Assembly (NCBI GenBank): GCA_023266355.1
Contig: JAHFQM010000010.1
Span: forward strand, 1-64,000
From: Aquabacterium sp.
GTDB lineage: Bacteria > Pseudomonadota > Gammaproteobacteria > Burkholderiales > Burkholderiaceae_C
DNA length: 64,000 bases
Direction of reading: 5' to 3'
Positions 52,359 through 61,086 of the stretch are shown in pieces (within the stretch, counting starts at the first letter, position 1; every line of letters starts with the position of its first letter). The translations under genes and the position numbers were made by a program. The notes beneath the pieces were generated by a model. That model ran no database searches, was not told the DNA's origin, and worked only from the letters and a program-made list of their open reading frames with translations.

Positions 52359-52469
52359 TGTCGCACTGACAACTTAGGGGGATGGGCAAGTGCTTGATCC
52401 GCAAGGGATCGGGCCCAGCGTGGCGCACAAGCGGGCGTGGTGCGTGGCGGGTTGTCGTGCCCTCGCCCT

Positions 52470-52484
52470 GGCGCTGGCGCCACA
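52470..52484. promoter_or_regulatory. Candidate enhancer site 1 of the eCIS promoter
   Basis: GGCGCTGGCGCCACA contains a 12-base dyad (GGCGC-TG-GCGCC) centred about 145 bases upstream of the inferred start. An identical 15-mer occurs 64 bases further upstream, about six helical turns, so both lie on the same DNA face. This is the layout of enhancer sites for sigma-54 activators. Confidence 0.55.
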
Positions 52485-52533
52485 CCGTGGCGGCGCGGTC
52501 GCAGGGGTGTGGCGGTGCGGCGTGCGGGGCTGG

Positions 52534-52548
52534 GGCGCTGGCGCCACA
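52534..52548. promoter_or_regulatory. Candidate enhancer site 2 of the eCIS promoter
   Basis: This is the second identical copy of GGCGCTGGCGCCACA, centred about 210 bases upstream of the inferred eCIS transcription start and only three bases after the stop codon of the activator gene. Confidence 0.55.
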
Positions 52549-52551
52549 GGG

Positions 52552-53652
52552 TCAATCCGCGCTCGCTTCGAACCCTGCGCGCTGCAGACCGTGCTTGCGC
52601 ACCAGCTTGCAAAAGCGGCTGCGCTCCTTGCCGGCGATGCGGGCTGCCAGGCTGAGGTTGCCGCCCGCGCGTTGCAGCACGGCGGACAGGTAACGGCGCT
52701 CGAAATCGGTGATGGCCTGGGCCTTCGCGTCGGCGAAGCTGACGTCGGCCTGGGTGTCGGTTCCGGAGGGCATGCTCGCATCCACCTCAGGCGGCGGGCA
52801 GGGGCCTGGATCGCTGTCGAGCTCGTGGGCCAGCATGGGCACACGGGTTTCGCCGGCTGGGGCATCGCCCAGATCCAGGTGCAGGACGGGCCCTTCGGCC
52901 AGCAAGAAGGCGCGGTGCACCAGGTGCTCCAGTTCGCGCACATTGCCCGGCCACACGCGCGGTGCTTGAAGTTGCGCCAGGCTGTCTGCGTCGAGGTGCC
53001 TGGGGCCTGTGCGGTACTGCTGCACCAGCCGCTGCACGAAGGCCTGGGCCAGCAGAGCGGCATCGCCATGGCGCTCGCGCAGCGGTGGCAAGCGCACGCT
53101 CAGCACATTGATGCGGAACAGCAGGTCCTGGCGGAACAGGCCTTGGGCCACCAGGTCTTCCAGCTTGGCGTTGGTGGCGGCCACCAGCCGCACATCGGCG
53201 TGCTGAAGCCGCGATGCGCCCAAAGGTCGGTAGCTGTGGTCTTGCGCGAAACGCAGGATGGCGGCCTGGGCCCTGTGGCTCAGTGCGTCGATCTCGTCCA
53301 GGAACAGGGTGCCGCCTTGTGCCTGGCCGATCACCCCCAGGCTGTCGGATTTGGCATCGGTGAAGGCACCGCGGGCGTGGCCGAACAACTCCGCTTCCAG
53401 GATGCTGTCCGGCAGGGCCCCACAGTTGATGGGCACGAAAGGGCCGCGGCTGCGTGCGCTGAGGTAGTGCAGCGCGCGCGCCGCCAGCTCCTTGCCGGTG
53501 CCCGTTTCGCCGCAGAGCAGCACCGTGGCATCCACCCGGGCGCACTGCTGCAGCAAGGCCAGGGACTGGCGAAATGCGCTGGCTTGGCCATGCAGGTGCA
53601 AGGCGGGCCAGTCGGGTTCTGCAGGTGCATCTGGCAGGGCGTGCGCTGGCAT
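52552..53652 (-). CDS. Sigma-54-dependent activator (bEBP) without receiver domain
   Basis: The product has 366 residues. After a short N-terminus (~20 residues) comes a full AAA+ domain: Walker A GETGTGKE (48-55), the sigma-54-contacting loop GAFTDA (95-100), Walker B GGTLFLDEID (113-122), and the WPGNVRELEHL motif (234-244). A Fis-type helix-turn-helix lies near 340-360 (GGNLSLAARIAGKERSRF). There is no receiver, GAF or PAS domain, so activity is probably set by its level or by a partner, as in PspF. The start at 53652 has AGGAAG upstream. Adjacent dyads and a -24/-12 promoter make the eCIS operon its likely target. Confidence 0.9.
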   Translation of the reverse strand: MPAHALPDAPAEPDWPALHLHGQASAFRQSLALLQQCARVDATVLLCGETGTGKELAARALHYLSARSRGPFVPINCGALPDSILEAELFGHARGAFTDAKSDSLGVIGQAQGGTLFLDEIDALSHRAQAAILRFAQDHSYRPLGASRLQHADVRLVAATNAKLEDLVAQGLFRQDLLFRINVLSVRLPPLRERHGDAALLAQAFVQRLVQQYRTGPRHLDADSLAQLQAPRVWPGNVRELEHLVHRAFLLAEGPVLHLDLGDAPAGETRVPMLAHELDSDPGPCPPPEVDASMPSGTDTQADVSFADAKAQAITDFERRYLSAVLQRAGGNLSLAARIAGKERSRFCKLVRKHGLQRAGFEASAD

Positions 53653-53714
53653 CGGGCTTCCTGAAGTCGGTGGCGCTCCTTGCTGCGCGTCCACCTGATG
53701 GTGCTGTTTTTTGC

Positions 53715-53742
53715 ATTCTAGAAAGCACGGCCACGCTGGCAA
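53715..53742 (-). promoter_or_regulatory. Sigma-70 type promoter of the activator gene
   Basis: On the minus strand TTGCCA (53742-53737) and TAGAAT (53720-53715), separated by 16 bases, match the -35 and -10 consensus at five of six positions each. It is about 60 bases upstream of the activator start codon. Confidence 0.55.
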
Positions 53743-53851
53743 CCCCCTAGAAAATGGTGGTCGCTTCGGAGTTCGTTCTGTCTTTGCGCTGGCGCAAGCC
53801 CTGGCGCGCGCATGGGTTTGTGTACAGTCGGGGCACCCAAGGACCTTGCCC

Positions 53852-54598
53852 ATGCATGACCCAGCCCCATCGACCGATGCGTCCAACGAGCCCAACGAGG
53901 CACTCATCCGCATCCGACAGCTCAGCAAGGTCTACCACCGAGGCGGCCAGCGCATTGCCGTGCTGGAGAACCTCAACCTGACGGTGCGGCCGGCCGAGTT
54001 CGTGGCCCTGATGGGGCCCAGCGGCTCGGGCAAGAGCACCTTGCTCAACCTCATCGCGGGCATCGACCAGCCCACGTCCGGCACGATCGAGATCGGCGGG
54101 GTGGACATCGCCACGCTGAACGAACGCGAACTGGCCGACTGGCGTGCCGCCAACGTCGGGTTCATTTTCCAGTTCTACAACCTCATGCCCGTGCTGACGG
54201 CTTTCGAGAACGTCGAGCTGCCACTGCTGTTGACCGGCTTGAGCCGCCGTGAGCGCCGCGCCCACGTCGAGGCGGCCCTGGAGATGGTCAAGCTGTCGGA
54301 CCGCATGGACCACTTCCCCAACGAGCTGTCGGGCGGACAGCAGCAGCGCGTGGCGATCGCGCGGGCGCTGGTGACCGACCCCACCCTCATCGTGGCCGAC
54401 GAGCCCACGGGCGACCTGGACCGCGCCACCGGCGAAGAGGTGCTGCGCCTGATGGACGAGTTGCACCGCGACCTGGGCAAGACCATCGTCATGGTCACGC
54501 ACGACCCCAAGGCCGCGGCGCGCGCCGGTCGCCTCATCCACCTCGAAAAGGGCGAGCTGGTGGACGATGTCGGCAGCGACATGGCCACCCACGCCTGA
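53852..54598 (+). CDS. ABC transporter ATP-binding protein (MacB/LolD type), no adjacent permease
   Basis: The product has 248 residues with Walker A GPSGSGKST, Q-loop FQFYNLMPVLTAFENV, signature LSGGQQQRVAIARAL, Walker B LIVADEPTGDLD and the H-loop VTHD. The pattern is that of the lipoprotein-release/MacB ATPase family. An AAGGA ribosome binding site precedes the ATG. A partner permease is expected, but both neighbours are on the opposite strand (the activator on the left; comF convergent, three bases away), so the ATPase is orphaned in this window. Confidence 0.88.
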   Translation: MHDPAPSTDASNEPNEALIRIRQLSKVYHRGGQRIAVLENLNLTVRPAEFVALMGPSGSGKSTLLNLIAGIDQPTSGTIEIGGVDIATLNERELADWRAANVGFIFQFYNLMPVLTAFENVELPLLLTGLSRRERRAHVEAALEMVKLSDRMDHFPNELSGGQQQRVAIARALVTDPTLIVADEPTGDLDRATGEEVLRLMDELHRDLGKTIVMVTHDPKAAARAGRLIHLEKGELVDDVGSDMATHA

Positions 54599-54601
54599 GC
54601 G

Positions 54602-55324
54602 TCACCGCCAGCCCGGCGGCGGCGTGCGCGCCAGCACCCACACCGACACCCCCAGGGCCCCGGCTTCGCGCAGCACCAGGCTGGCCTCGTCCAGGGTGGC
54701 GCCGGTGGTCAGCACGTCATCGACCAGGGCCACGCGCTTGCCCGCCACAGCCTGGGCGCCGCGGGCCGTCAGCGAGAAGGCGCCCTGGATGGCCCGCCGC
54801 CGTTCGGCCAGGTCCAGGTCTTTCAGCCGACGGTGTTGCGTCACGCGCAGCAGCACATCGGGCCGCGAGGGCAAGCGCAGCGAGCGTGCCGTGTGCCTGG
54901 CCAGCACCCAGGCCTGGTTGTAGCCGCGCTCCCGCAGGCGCTCGGCCGACACGGGCACGGGCAGCACCAGGTCCACCGGGTGAGGTTGCTGGCGAACGGC
55001 CTGGGCCAGCATGGCCGACAGCGGCGTCCCCAAGGCGGGCCATTGGCCGAACTTGAACTGCGTGATCAGGTGGCGCCAGGGCGGCACATAGTCGAGCGCC
55101 ACGATGGCGCGGTCGAACTCGGGGGAAGGGTCCTCGCAATGTGGGCAATGCAAGAGGCCCTGCTGGGCTGCCCGGGCAGGTGGCTGGGGCGACGCGCAGC
55201 GCGGGCAGCGGGGCACGCTGGGGCGCCAGCGTTGCAGGCAAGGCTCGCACAGCGTTTGTGTCTGCCAGCGGTGGCAGAGCAGGCATGGGCCAGGAGGGTG
55301 AAAGCGAAAGCGAAGGCGAAGCAT
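54602..55324 (-). CDS. comF: ComF family phosphoribosyltransferase-like protein
   Basis: From ATG 55324 the product has 240 residues. An N-terminal zinc-binding Cys cluster (CLLCHRW, CEPCL, CPRCA, CPHC) is followed by a phosphoribosyltransferase fold with LVLPVPVSAERLRERGYNQAWVLA and the PRPP loop VALVDDVLTTGATLDE. ComF proteins take part in DNA uptake in competent bacteria, probably on the cytoplasmic side. The frame is open to 55396, but the Cys-rich start argues for the later ATG. Confidence 0.88.
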   Translation of the reverse strand: MLRLRFRFHPPGPCLLCHRWQTQTLCEPCLQRWRPSVPRCPRCASPQPPARAAQQGLLHCPHCEDPSPEFDRAIVALDYVPPWRHLITQFKFGQWPALGTPLSAMLAQAVRQQPHPVDLVLPVPVSAERLRERGYNQAWVLARHTARSLRLPSRPDVLLRVTQHRRLKDLDLAERRRAIQGAFSLTARGAQAVAGKRVALVDDVLTTGATLDEASLVLREAGALGVSVWVLARTPPPGWR

Positions 55325-55416
55325 GGGAGCGGGCCCGTGGCATGTGCGCGACCTGTCCGAACAGCCAGGCGCCCATGGGCAAGATGGCCTTGGCATCCCT
55401 GCGGGCAGGTCGGCTC

Positions 55417-55445
55417 AATATACTGAGCACCCTGGCGTCTGCCCA
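55417..55445 (-). promoter_or_regulatory. Possible promoter/operator between comF and the BioC-like gene
   Basis: A TATATT hexamer (55422-55417, minus strand) lies 17 bases from a weak -35 (TGGGCA) and within a dyad GCTCA...TGAGC (about 55413-55428). It could serve comF. The match is modest. Confidence 0.35.
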
Positions 55446-55474
55446 TCACCCTTTGGAGGGCATGGGCCGCCTTT

Positions 55475-56521
55475 GTGTCCCCTGCTGTGTCCATGCCCGA
55501 TCACCCCACGCCCGCGCCTTCCGAGGCTGTTTCTCCCTCTGGCCAAGCGCTGGATGCCCTGGCCCCTGAGGCCGCGCCGGCTTGTGCGCCCAGCGCCGTG
55601 GCCTTGCGGAGGCAGTTGCGTCGGCTCTCGCAATTGCCCGAGGCGCCGTGGTTGCACCAGGAGGTGGCCCGTCGCCTGGCCGAGAAGCTGGGCCCCATCC
55701 GCCTGACGCCGCGTGACTGGATCGACTGGTCGGCCTGGCTGGGGGCGGGGGCGGTGCCTGTGCAGGCGCGCTATCCCGTAGCGCAGCGCTGGGTCGTCGA
55801 GCCCCACGCCGCCTTGGCCGCGCGCAGCTTGCAGGCCGAAGCCGAGGCGGCCCCGCGTGGGTGGCGCACCTTGTGGCGCAAGCCCGACCCCAGCGAGCGG
55901 GTCCACACCGAGCCGGTCTCTGACCCAGCGCCTTGGCGCGTGCCAGATGCGCAAGGGCTGCAAGGGGCGCAGGGCGTTCAGATGCTGTGGGCCAACATGG
56001 CCCTGCACGGTGCCAGCGACCTGCCTGGCCTGCTCGCGGGTTGGCACCGCCACCTGGCGGTCGAGGGTTTCCTGATGTGCTCTGGGCTCGGCCCGGACAC
56101 CGCGCGTGAACTCCGCGCTGTTTACCGCGGCATGGGTTGGCCTTTGCCCACCATCGACTTCATCGACATGCACGACCTGGGCGATGAACTGGTGCGTGCC
56201 GGCTTCGCCGACCCTGTCATGGACATGGAGCGCCTGACCCTGACCTGGGCCAGCCCGCAGGCCATGCTCGATGAACTCCGCACCTGGGGCGGCAACGTGG
56301 CCCATGGCCGCTTCGCTGGCCTGCGAACGCGCGCTTGGCGCGACCGCCTGCTGGCCGCCATCGACCAGCACATGCGCCAGCCCGACGGACGCATCGCCCT
56401 GACGGTGGAGCTGGTTTACGGCCATGCCCTCAAACCCATGCCGCGCGCCAAGCTCGCGCCCGAGACCCGGGTGACCCTGGCAGACATGCGCCAGATGGTG
56501 CGCAAGAAGGGTCAGCCCTGA
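55475..56521 (+). CDS. BioC-like methyltransferase homologue lacking SAM motif I
   Basis: The product has up to 348 residues (GTG at 55475, or ATG at 55493). The middle retains BioC-like features: LWANMALHGASDLPGLLAGWHRHLAVEGFLMCSGLGPDTARELR. The N-terminal Rossmann motif (LDLGCGTG) that binds S-adenosylmethionine is missing; the corresponding region reads VQARYPVAQRWVVEPHAAL. It may therefore be catalytically inactive or have another role. True BioC methylates malonyl-ACP in biotin synthesis; no other bio genes are present here. Confidence 0.65.
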   Translation: MSPAVSMPDHPTPAPSEAVSPSGQALDALAPEAAPACAPSAVALRRQLRRLSQLPEAPWLHQEVARRLAEKLGPIRLTPRDWIDWSAWLGAGAVPVQARYPVAQRWVVEPHAALAARSLQAEAEAAPRGWRTLWRKPDPSERVHTEPVSDPAPWRVPDAQGLQGAQGVQMLWANMALHGASDLPGLLAGWHRHLAVEGFLMCSGLGPDTARELRAVYRGMGWPLPTIDFIDMHDLGDELVRAGFADPVMDMERLTLTWASPQAMLDELRTWGGNVAHGRFAGLRTRAWRDRLLAAIDQHMRQPDGRIALTVELVYGHALKPMPRAKLAPETRVTLADMRQMVRKKGQP

Positions 56522-56726
56522 GGCATTGAGGCGACAGTCGCCAGCCCCGCCCGAATTCGGTCGCAAACCGCGGGTTATTCATAGCACGCCCTGGTCCATT
56601 GCGCCTTGAGGCAGAGCAAGTGGCTGGCTAGAATGAACCGAACCCAAACAGGCCACCGCCGAATCTGGGGACTCATGCCGGAGAGATCCTCCGTTTGTGA
56701 ACGTAGCGAGCCTGGAGGCTGGCGCG

Positions 56727-57323
56727 ATGAACGCCACTGTGTCCCCTGTCCGTCTGATGTCCCCTTCCGCCATGCGCTTTGGCGTGTGGCACTCCCTCAC
56801 CGCAAGGCGGGCTGGTGCAGTGTCTGTGACGCAGTCTTCCCAAGACCCGGCGGGCGACTGGCAGGTCGAGTGGCGCCTGTCGCGGCCACTGCACGTGCCC
56901 TTGGCGGTGCTGTCGCGCTGGTGGTGGATGGTGTCCGTGCTGGGGCTGCTGGCGGCAGGGATGTCCTTGTCTGCCGCTCCGTGGCCGGCCTCAGGCCACG
57001 CACTCCACCTCGTGAGTGCCTTGGCCGCTGCCAGCCTGGGCACACGCCTGGCGCTCTGGGCCTACGGTCGCCACGCCCAAGACCATGACCACATCGCCAT
57101 GCGCGCCGACCGTGTGCACGTGGCTTGCTGCCGAGGCGGCCAGGTCCAGTCGCTGGACTGCCACCCGCGCTGGCTGCGCGTGGAGCCGGTGCAGCACGAC
57201 CGCTCCCTGCTGCGCGTCTCTGGCGAGGGGCGCAGTGTGGTGGTGGGCGAGTTCGTGCCAGGCGAAGGCCGCAAGCAACTTGCCCATGAACTGCGCTGGG
57301 CCTTGCGCCACCTGGACGATTGA
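56727..57323 (+). CDS. DUF2244 membrane protein
   Basis: The product has 198 residues from ATG 56727 with GGAGG eight bases upstream. Two hydrophobic helices (WWWMVSVLGLLAAGM and LHLVSALAAASLGTRLAL) are followed by a domain with RWLRVEPVQHDRSLLRVSGEGRSVVVGEF, typical of DUF2244. These proteins are regularly found just upstream of coxB in Burkholderiales, as here. Molecular function is not established. Confidence 0.75.
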   Translation: MNATVSPVRLMSPSAMRFGVWHSLTARRAGAVSVTQSSQDPAGDWQVEWRLSRPLHVPLAVLSRWWWMVSVLGLLAAGMSLSAAPWPASGHALHLVSALAAASLGTRLALWAYGRHAQDHDHIAMRADRVHVACCRGGQVQSLDCHPRWLRVEPVQHDRSLLRVSGEGRSVVVGEFVPGEGRKQLAHELRWALRHLDD

Positions 57324-57406
57324 TGGCGAGCAACCGGCCCGAGGCCTCCTCCGTGCTTGCCACACCCTGTATTGACGACCACGTTCAACCCACGAAGAGC
57401 AACGAG

Positions 57407-58603
57407 ATGATCCATGTTCCTGGGAATCGAGTGAGCCCGACCGAGCCCCTGGCTCTGCGCGTGCGCAAGGGCCTGACGGCCGCGGCCCTGCTGGGGGCGG
57501 CCAGTGGCGCATGGGCGGTCAGTGACCTGCCAGGCGGGCCGGCCGTCCGCCAGCTGGACCTGCACCCCGCCGTGACCCGCATCGCCTCGGCGCAGCAAGA
57601 CCTCCACCACATGATGATGTACATCTGCATCGTCATCTTCGTGGCGGTGTTCGGCGTGATGTTCTATTCCATCTTCGCGCACCGCAAGTCCAAGGGCCAC
57701 AAGGCGGCCGACTTCCACGAGTCCACCACCGTGGAAATCGTCTGGACCATCGTGCCCTTCCTCATCGTCATCGGCATGGCCTTGCCGGCCACCAAGGTGG
57801 TCGTGGCCCAGAAGGACACCACCAATGCCGACCTGACCATCAAGGCCACCGGCATGCAGTGGAAGTGGGGCTACGAGTACATCAAGGGCGATGGCGAGGG
57901 CATCCAGTTCGTCTCGACGCTCGATGCCAGCCAGCGCGCGCTGTCAGACGCCGGCACGCCGCAGGGCGACAACTACCTGCTCAAGGTGGACAACGCCCTG
58001 GTCGTGCCCGTGGACAAAAAGATCCGCATCATCACCACGGCCAACGACGTCATCCACTCTTTCATGGTGCCGGCTTTCGGCATCAAGCAGGACGCCATCC
58101 CCGGCTTCGTGCGCGACACCTGGTTCCGCGCCGAAAAGATCGGCGACTACTACGGCCAGTGCGTGGAGCTGTGCGGCAAGGAGCACGCCTACATGCCCAT
58201 CCACGTCAAGGTGCTGAGCGCCGAGGACTACGCCAAGTGGGTGGACGACAAGCACAAGCAGATGCAGGCCCTGGCCGACGACCCGAACAAGGTCTGGACG
58301 CAAGACGAGCTGATCGCGCGTGGCGAGAAGGTCTACACCGCCAACTGCGCGGCCTGCCACCAGCCCAATGGCAAGGGCGGCGGCGCCATCAAGGCGCTGG
58401 ACGGCTCTGCCAAGGTGCTGAGCGACGATGCCAAGGTGCAGATCGACGTGCTGCTCAACGGCCAGAACAACACCATGCCGCCGTGGAAGCAGATCCTCTC
58501 TGACACGGAGATCGCCGCCGTGATCACCTACACCAAGAACCACTGGTCGAACAAGACTGGCCAGACCGTGCAGCCTGCCGAGGTGCTGGCGGCCCGCAAG
58601 TGA
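57407..58603 (+). CDS. coxB: Cytochrome c oxidase subunit II with fused cytochrome c domain
   Basis: The product has 398 residues. After a signal peptide there are two membrane helices (MMMYICIVIFVAVFGVMFYS and IVWTIVPFLIVIGMALPAT). The periplasmic domain has the CuA site (CVELCGKEH..M, with a preceding His in VIHSFMVP). A C-terminal mono-haem domain carries CAACH. Its role is to receive electrons from cytochrome c. The frame is open to 57320, but the Met at 57407 is the best start before the leader. Confidence 0.93.
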   Translation: MIHVPGNRVSPTEPLALRVRKGLTAAALLGAASGAWAVSDLPGGPAVRQLDLHPAVTRIASAQQDLHHMMMYICIVIFVAVFGVMFYSIFAHRKSKGHKAADFHESTTVEIVWTIVPFLIVIGMALPATKVVVAQKDTTNADLTIKATGMQWKWGYEYIKGDGEGIQFVSTLDASQRALSDAGTPQGDNYLLKVDNALVVPVDKKIRIITTANDVIHSFMVPAFGIKQDAIPGFVRDTWFRAEKIGDYYGQCVELCGKEHAYMPIHVKVLSAEDYAKWVDDKHKQMQALADDPNKVWTQDELIARGEKVYTANCAACHQPNGKGGGAIKALDGSAKVLSDDAKVQIDVLLNGQNNTMPPWKQILSDTEIAAVITYTKNHWSNKTGQTVQPAEVLAARK

Positions 58604-58669
58604 GGGCGGCCACGCGGCCCATGCCCTTGCTGAACCGACCCGAGATCCGATTCGCTGAAAGGACGCTCC

Positions 58670-60292
58670 ATGAGCGCAGTGCTTGACCACGGTGGCCACG
58701 GCCACGACCACGACGACCACCATGGCCACCCGCACGGATGGCGGCGCTGGGTCTATGCCACGAACCACAAGGACATCGGCACGCTGTACCTGCTGTTCTC
58801 GCTGACCATGCTGATGATCGGCGGGGTGCTGGCGCTCGGCATCCGGGCTGAGTTGTTCCAGCCGGGGTTGCAGTTGCTCAACCCCGAGTTGTTCAACCAG
58901 CTCACGACCATGCACGGCATCATCATGGTGTTCGGCGCCATCATGCCGGCCTTCGTGGGGGTGGCCAACTGGATGCTGCCGCTGCAGATCGGTGCCTCCG
59001 ACATGGCCTTTGCGCGCATGAACAACTTCAGCTTCTGGCTGATGATCCCGGCCGCGCTGATGCTGGTGGGCTCTTTCTTCATGCCCGGTGGCGCACCCGC
59101 CGCCGGCTGGACGCTCTACGCCCCGCTGACGCTGCAGATGGGCCCGTCCATGGACGCTGGCATTTTCGCCATGCACATCCTGGGCGCCTCGTCCATCATG
59201 GGCTCGATCAACATCATCGTGACCATCCTGAACATGCGCGCACCGGGCATGACGCTCATGAAGATGCCGATGTTCGCCTGGACCTGGCTGATCACCGCTT
59301 ACCTGCTGATCGCGGTGATGCCCGTGCTGGCTGGCGCCATCACGATGACGCTGACCGACCGCCACTTCGGTACCAGCTTCTTCAACCCCGCCGGTGGTGG
59401 TGATCCGGTGATGTACCAGCACATCTTCTGGTTCTTCGGCCACCCCGAGGTGTACATCATGATCTTGCCGGCCTTCGGCATCGTCAGCCAGATCGTGCCG
59501 GCCTTCGCCCGCAAGAAGCTGTTCGGCTACGCCTCGATGGTCTATGCCACCGCGTCGATCGCCATCCTGAGCTTCATCGTCTGGGCCCACCACATGTTCG
59601 CCACGGGCATGCCGGTGACCGGTCAGCTCTTCTTCATGTACGCCACCATGCTGATCTCCGTGCCCACGGGCGTGAAGGTTTTCAACTGGATCGCGACCAT
59701 GTGGAAGGGTTCGATGACCTTCGAGAGCCCGATGCTGTGGGCCGTGGGCTTCATCTTCGTGTTCACCATGGGCGGCTTCACGGGTTTGATCCTGTCGGTG
59801 GCGCCCATCGACATCCAGTTGCAAGACACCTACTACGTGGTGGCCCACTTCCACTACGTGCTGGTGGCCGGCTCGCTGTTCGCCTTGTTCGCGGCCTTCT
59901 ATTACTGGGCCCCGAAATGGACGGGCGTGATGGTGCCCGAGTGGAAGGGCAAGCTGCACTTCTGGTGGTCGCTGATCGCGTTCAACGTGACCTTCTTCCC
60001 CATGCACTTCCTCGGTCTGGCGGGCATGCCGCGCCGCTACGCCGACTACCCCATGCAGTTCGCTGACTTCAACGCGCTCGCATCGGTGGGTGCCTTCTTC
60101 TTCGGCTTCGCCCAGGTGTACTTCATCCTGGTGGTGCTGATCCCGGCCATGCGTGGCAAGGGTGAGCCGGCCCCGGCCAAGCCCTGGGATGGTGCCGAGG
60201 GCCTGGAGTGGGAAGTGCCGTCGCCCGCGCCCTTCCACACCTTCGAGACACCCCCGAAGCTGGACGCCACCGCGACCCGCGTGATCGGCTGA
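58670..60292 (+). CDS. ctaD: Cytochrome c oxidase subunit I (aa3 type)
   Basis: The 540-residue product is the haem-copper catalytic subunit with about 12 transmembrane helices. Visible landmarks are the haem-a ligand region TTMHGIIMVFG, the CuB/cross-linked Tyr motif HPEVYI, WAHHMFATG, and PTGVKVFNWIATMW, and the haem ligands in VVAHFHYVL. The N-terminus is His/Asp-rich (HGGHGHDHDDHH), a frequent feature in these bacteria that could bind metal. It lies 66 bases after coxB. Confidence 0.97.
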   Translation: MSAVLDHGGHGHDHDDHHGHPHGWRRWVYATNHKDIGTLYLLFSLTMLMIGGVLALGIRAELFQPGLQLLNPELFNQLTTMHGIIMVFGAIMPAFVGVANWMLPLQIGASDMAFARMNNFSFWLMIPAALMLVGSFFMPGGAPAAGWTLYAPLTLQMGPSMDAGIFAMHILGASSIMGSINIIVTILNMRAPGMTLMKMPMFAWTWLITAYLLIAVMPVLAGAITMTLTDRHFGTSFFNPAGGGDPVMYQHIFWFFGHPEVYIMILPAFGIVSQIVPAFARKKLFGYASMVYATASIAILSFIVWAHHMFATGMPVTGQLFFMYATMLISVPTGVKVFNWIATMWKGSMTFESPMLWAVGFIFVFTMGGFTGLILSVAPIDIQLQDTYYVVAHFHYVLVAGSLFALFAAFYYWAPKWTGVMVPEWKGKLHFWWSLIAFNVTFFPMHFLGLAGMPRRYADYPMQFADFNALASVGAFFFGFAQVYFILVVLIPAMRGKGEPAPAKPWDGAEGLEWEVPSPAPFHTFETPPKLDATATRVIG

Positions 60293-60318
60293 TCGGCATG
60301 AGCCAAGGAATGAGCACC

Positions 60319-60456
60319 ATGAACGACGTGCCGTCTCACCCAGCGGACCCGGTGGACCGCCGCCGCAACCTGCGCCTGGCCCTGGTGCTGGCCTCGGTGG
60401 CCGCCACCTTCTTCATCGGCTTTGTCGTGAAGATGATCTTGCTGGGCAAGGGCTGA
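60319..60456 (+). CDS. Small cytochrome oxidase assembly-type membrane protein
   Basis: The product has 45 residues from ATG 60319 (AAGGA nine bases upstream; alternatives at 60298 and 60310). One transmembrane helix (LALVLASVAATFFIGFVVKMILL) follows a charged N-terminus (DPVDRRRNLR). Such miniature proteins lie between ctaD and ctaG in many Burkholderiales and are annotated as a cytochrome oxidase small assembly protein. Confidence 0.75.
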   Translation: MNDVPSHPADPVDRRRNLRLALVLASVAATFFIGFVVKMILLGKG

Positions 60457-60464
60457 AGGTCGCG

Positions 60465-61064
60465 ATGGCATCGGTGTCCAAGCTCCCTGCAGCGCTGCTG
60501 CGACTGCGCCAGGCCAACCTGAACATGGTGGGCAAGCTCACCGTGGTCACAGCCGTGATGTTCGGCTTCGGTTACGCGATGGTGCCGATGTACAAGCACA
60601 TCTGCGAAGCGCTGGGCATCAATGTGCTGTCCCTCACCGAGCAGCAGGTGCCGGGTGCCGCTGGCCGTGCGCGCAACACGCAGGTGGACTTGACCCGCAC
60701 CATCACCGTGGAGTTCGATGCCAACGCGCGCGGCCCCTGGGACTTCAAGCCCGAGATGCGCACCGTGCGCGTGCACCCGGGCGAGGTCACCACCGTGGTC
60801 TATGAATTCCACAACCGCCAGTCGCGCACCATGGCGGCCCAGGCGATTCCCAGCTACGCGCCCAAGCAGGCCACGGCGCATTTCAACAAGCTGGAGTGTT
60901 TCTGTTTCACCGAACACACGCTGGCGCCTGGCGAGACCAAGCGCTGGCCCGTGGTGTTCGTGATCGACCCCAAGCTGCCCAAAGACGTCAGCACCATCAC
61001 GCTGTCCTACACCTTCTTCGAGGTGGGCGGCAAGGTGCCGGCGGCGCCAGGTGGCTCGGTGTGA
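60465..61064 (+). CDS. ctaG: Cytochrome c oxidase assembly protein CtaG/Cox11
   Basis: The product has 199 residues: one N-terminal membrane anchor (LTVVTAVMFGFGYAMVPMY) and a periplasmic beta-domain with the copper-binding CFCF motif (NKLECFCFTEH). It delivers copper to CuB of subunit I. It starts nine bases after the small membrane protein. Confidence 0.95.
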   Translation: MASVSKLPAALLRLRQANLNMVGKLTVVTAVMFGFGYAMVPMYKHICEALGINVLSLTEQQVPGAAGRARNTQVDLTRTITVEFDANARGPWDFKPEMRTVRVHPGEVTTVVYEFHNRQSRTMAAQAIPSYAPKQATAHFNKLECFCFTEHTLAPGETKRWPVVFVIDPKLPKDVSTITLSYTFFEVGGKVPAAPGGSV

Positions 61065-61086
61065 ACGAGGTGAAGGTGCAAGGGCC

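Noticed and set aside
52375..52400. A second sigma-54-like motif (TGGGC...CTTGC) further upstream of the eCIS operon
   Set aside because: The distance between the GG and GC dinucleotides is one base too long, and a properly spaced element exists at 52343-52358.
57944..60238. 764-codon minus-strand ORF across ctaD and coxB
   Set aside because: It is the complement of well-conserved cytochrome oxidase genes and encodes a His/Arg/Gln-rich sequence without any family.
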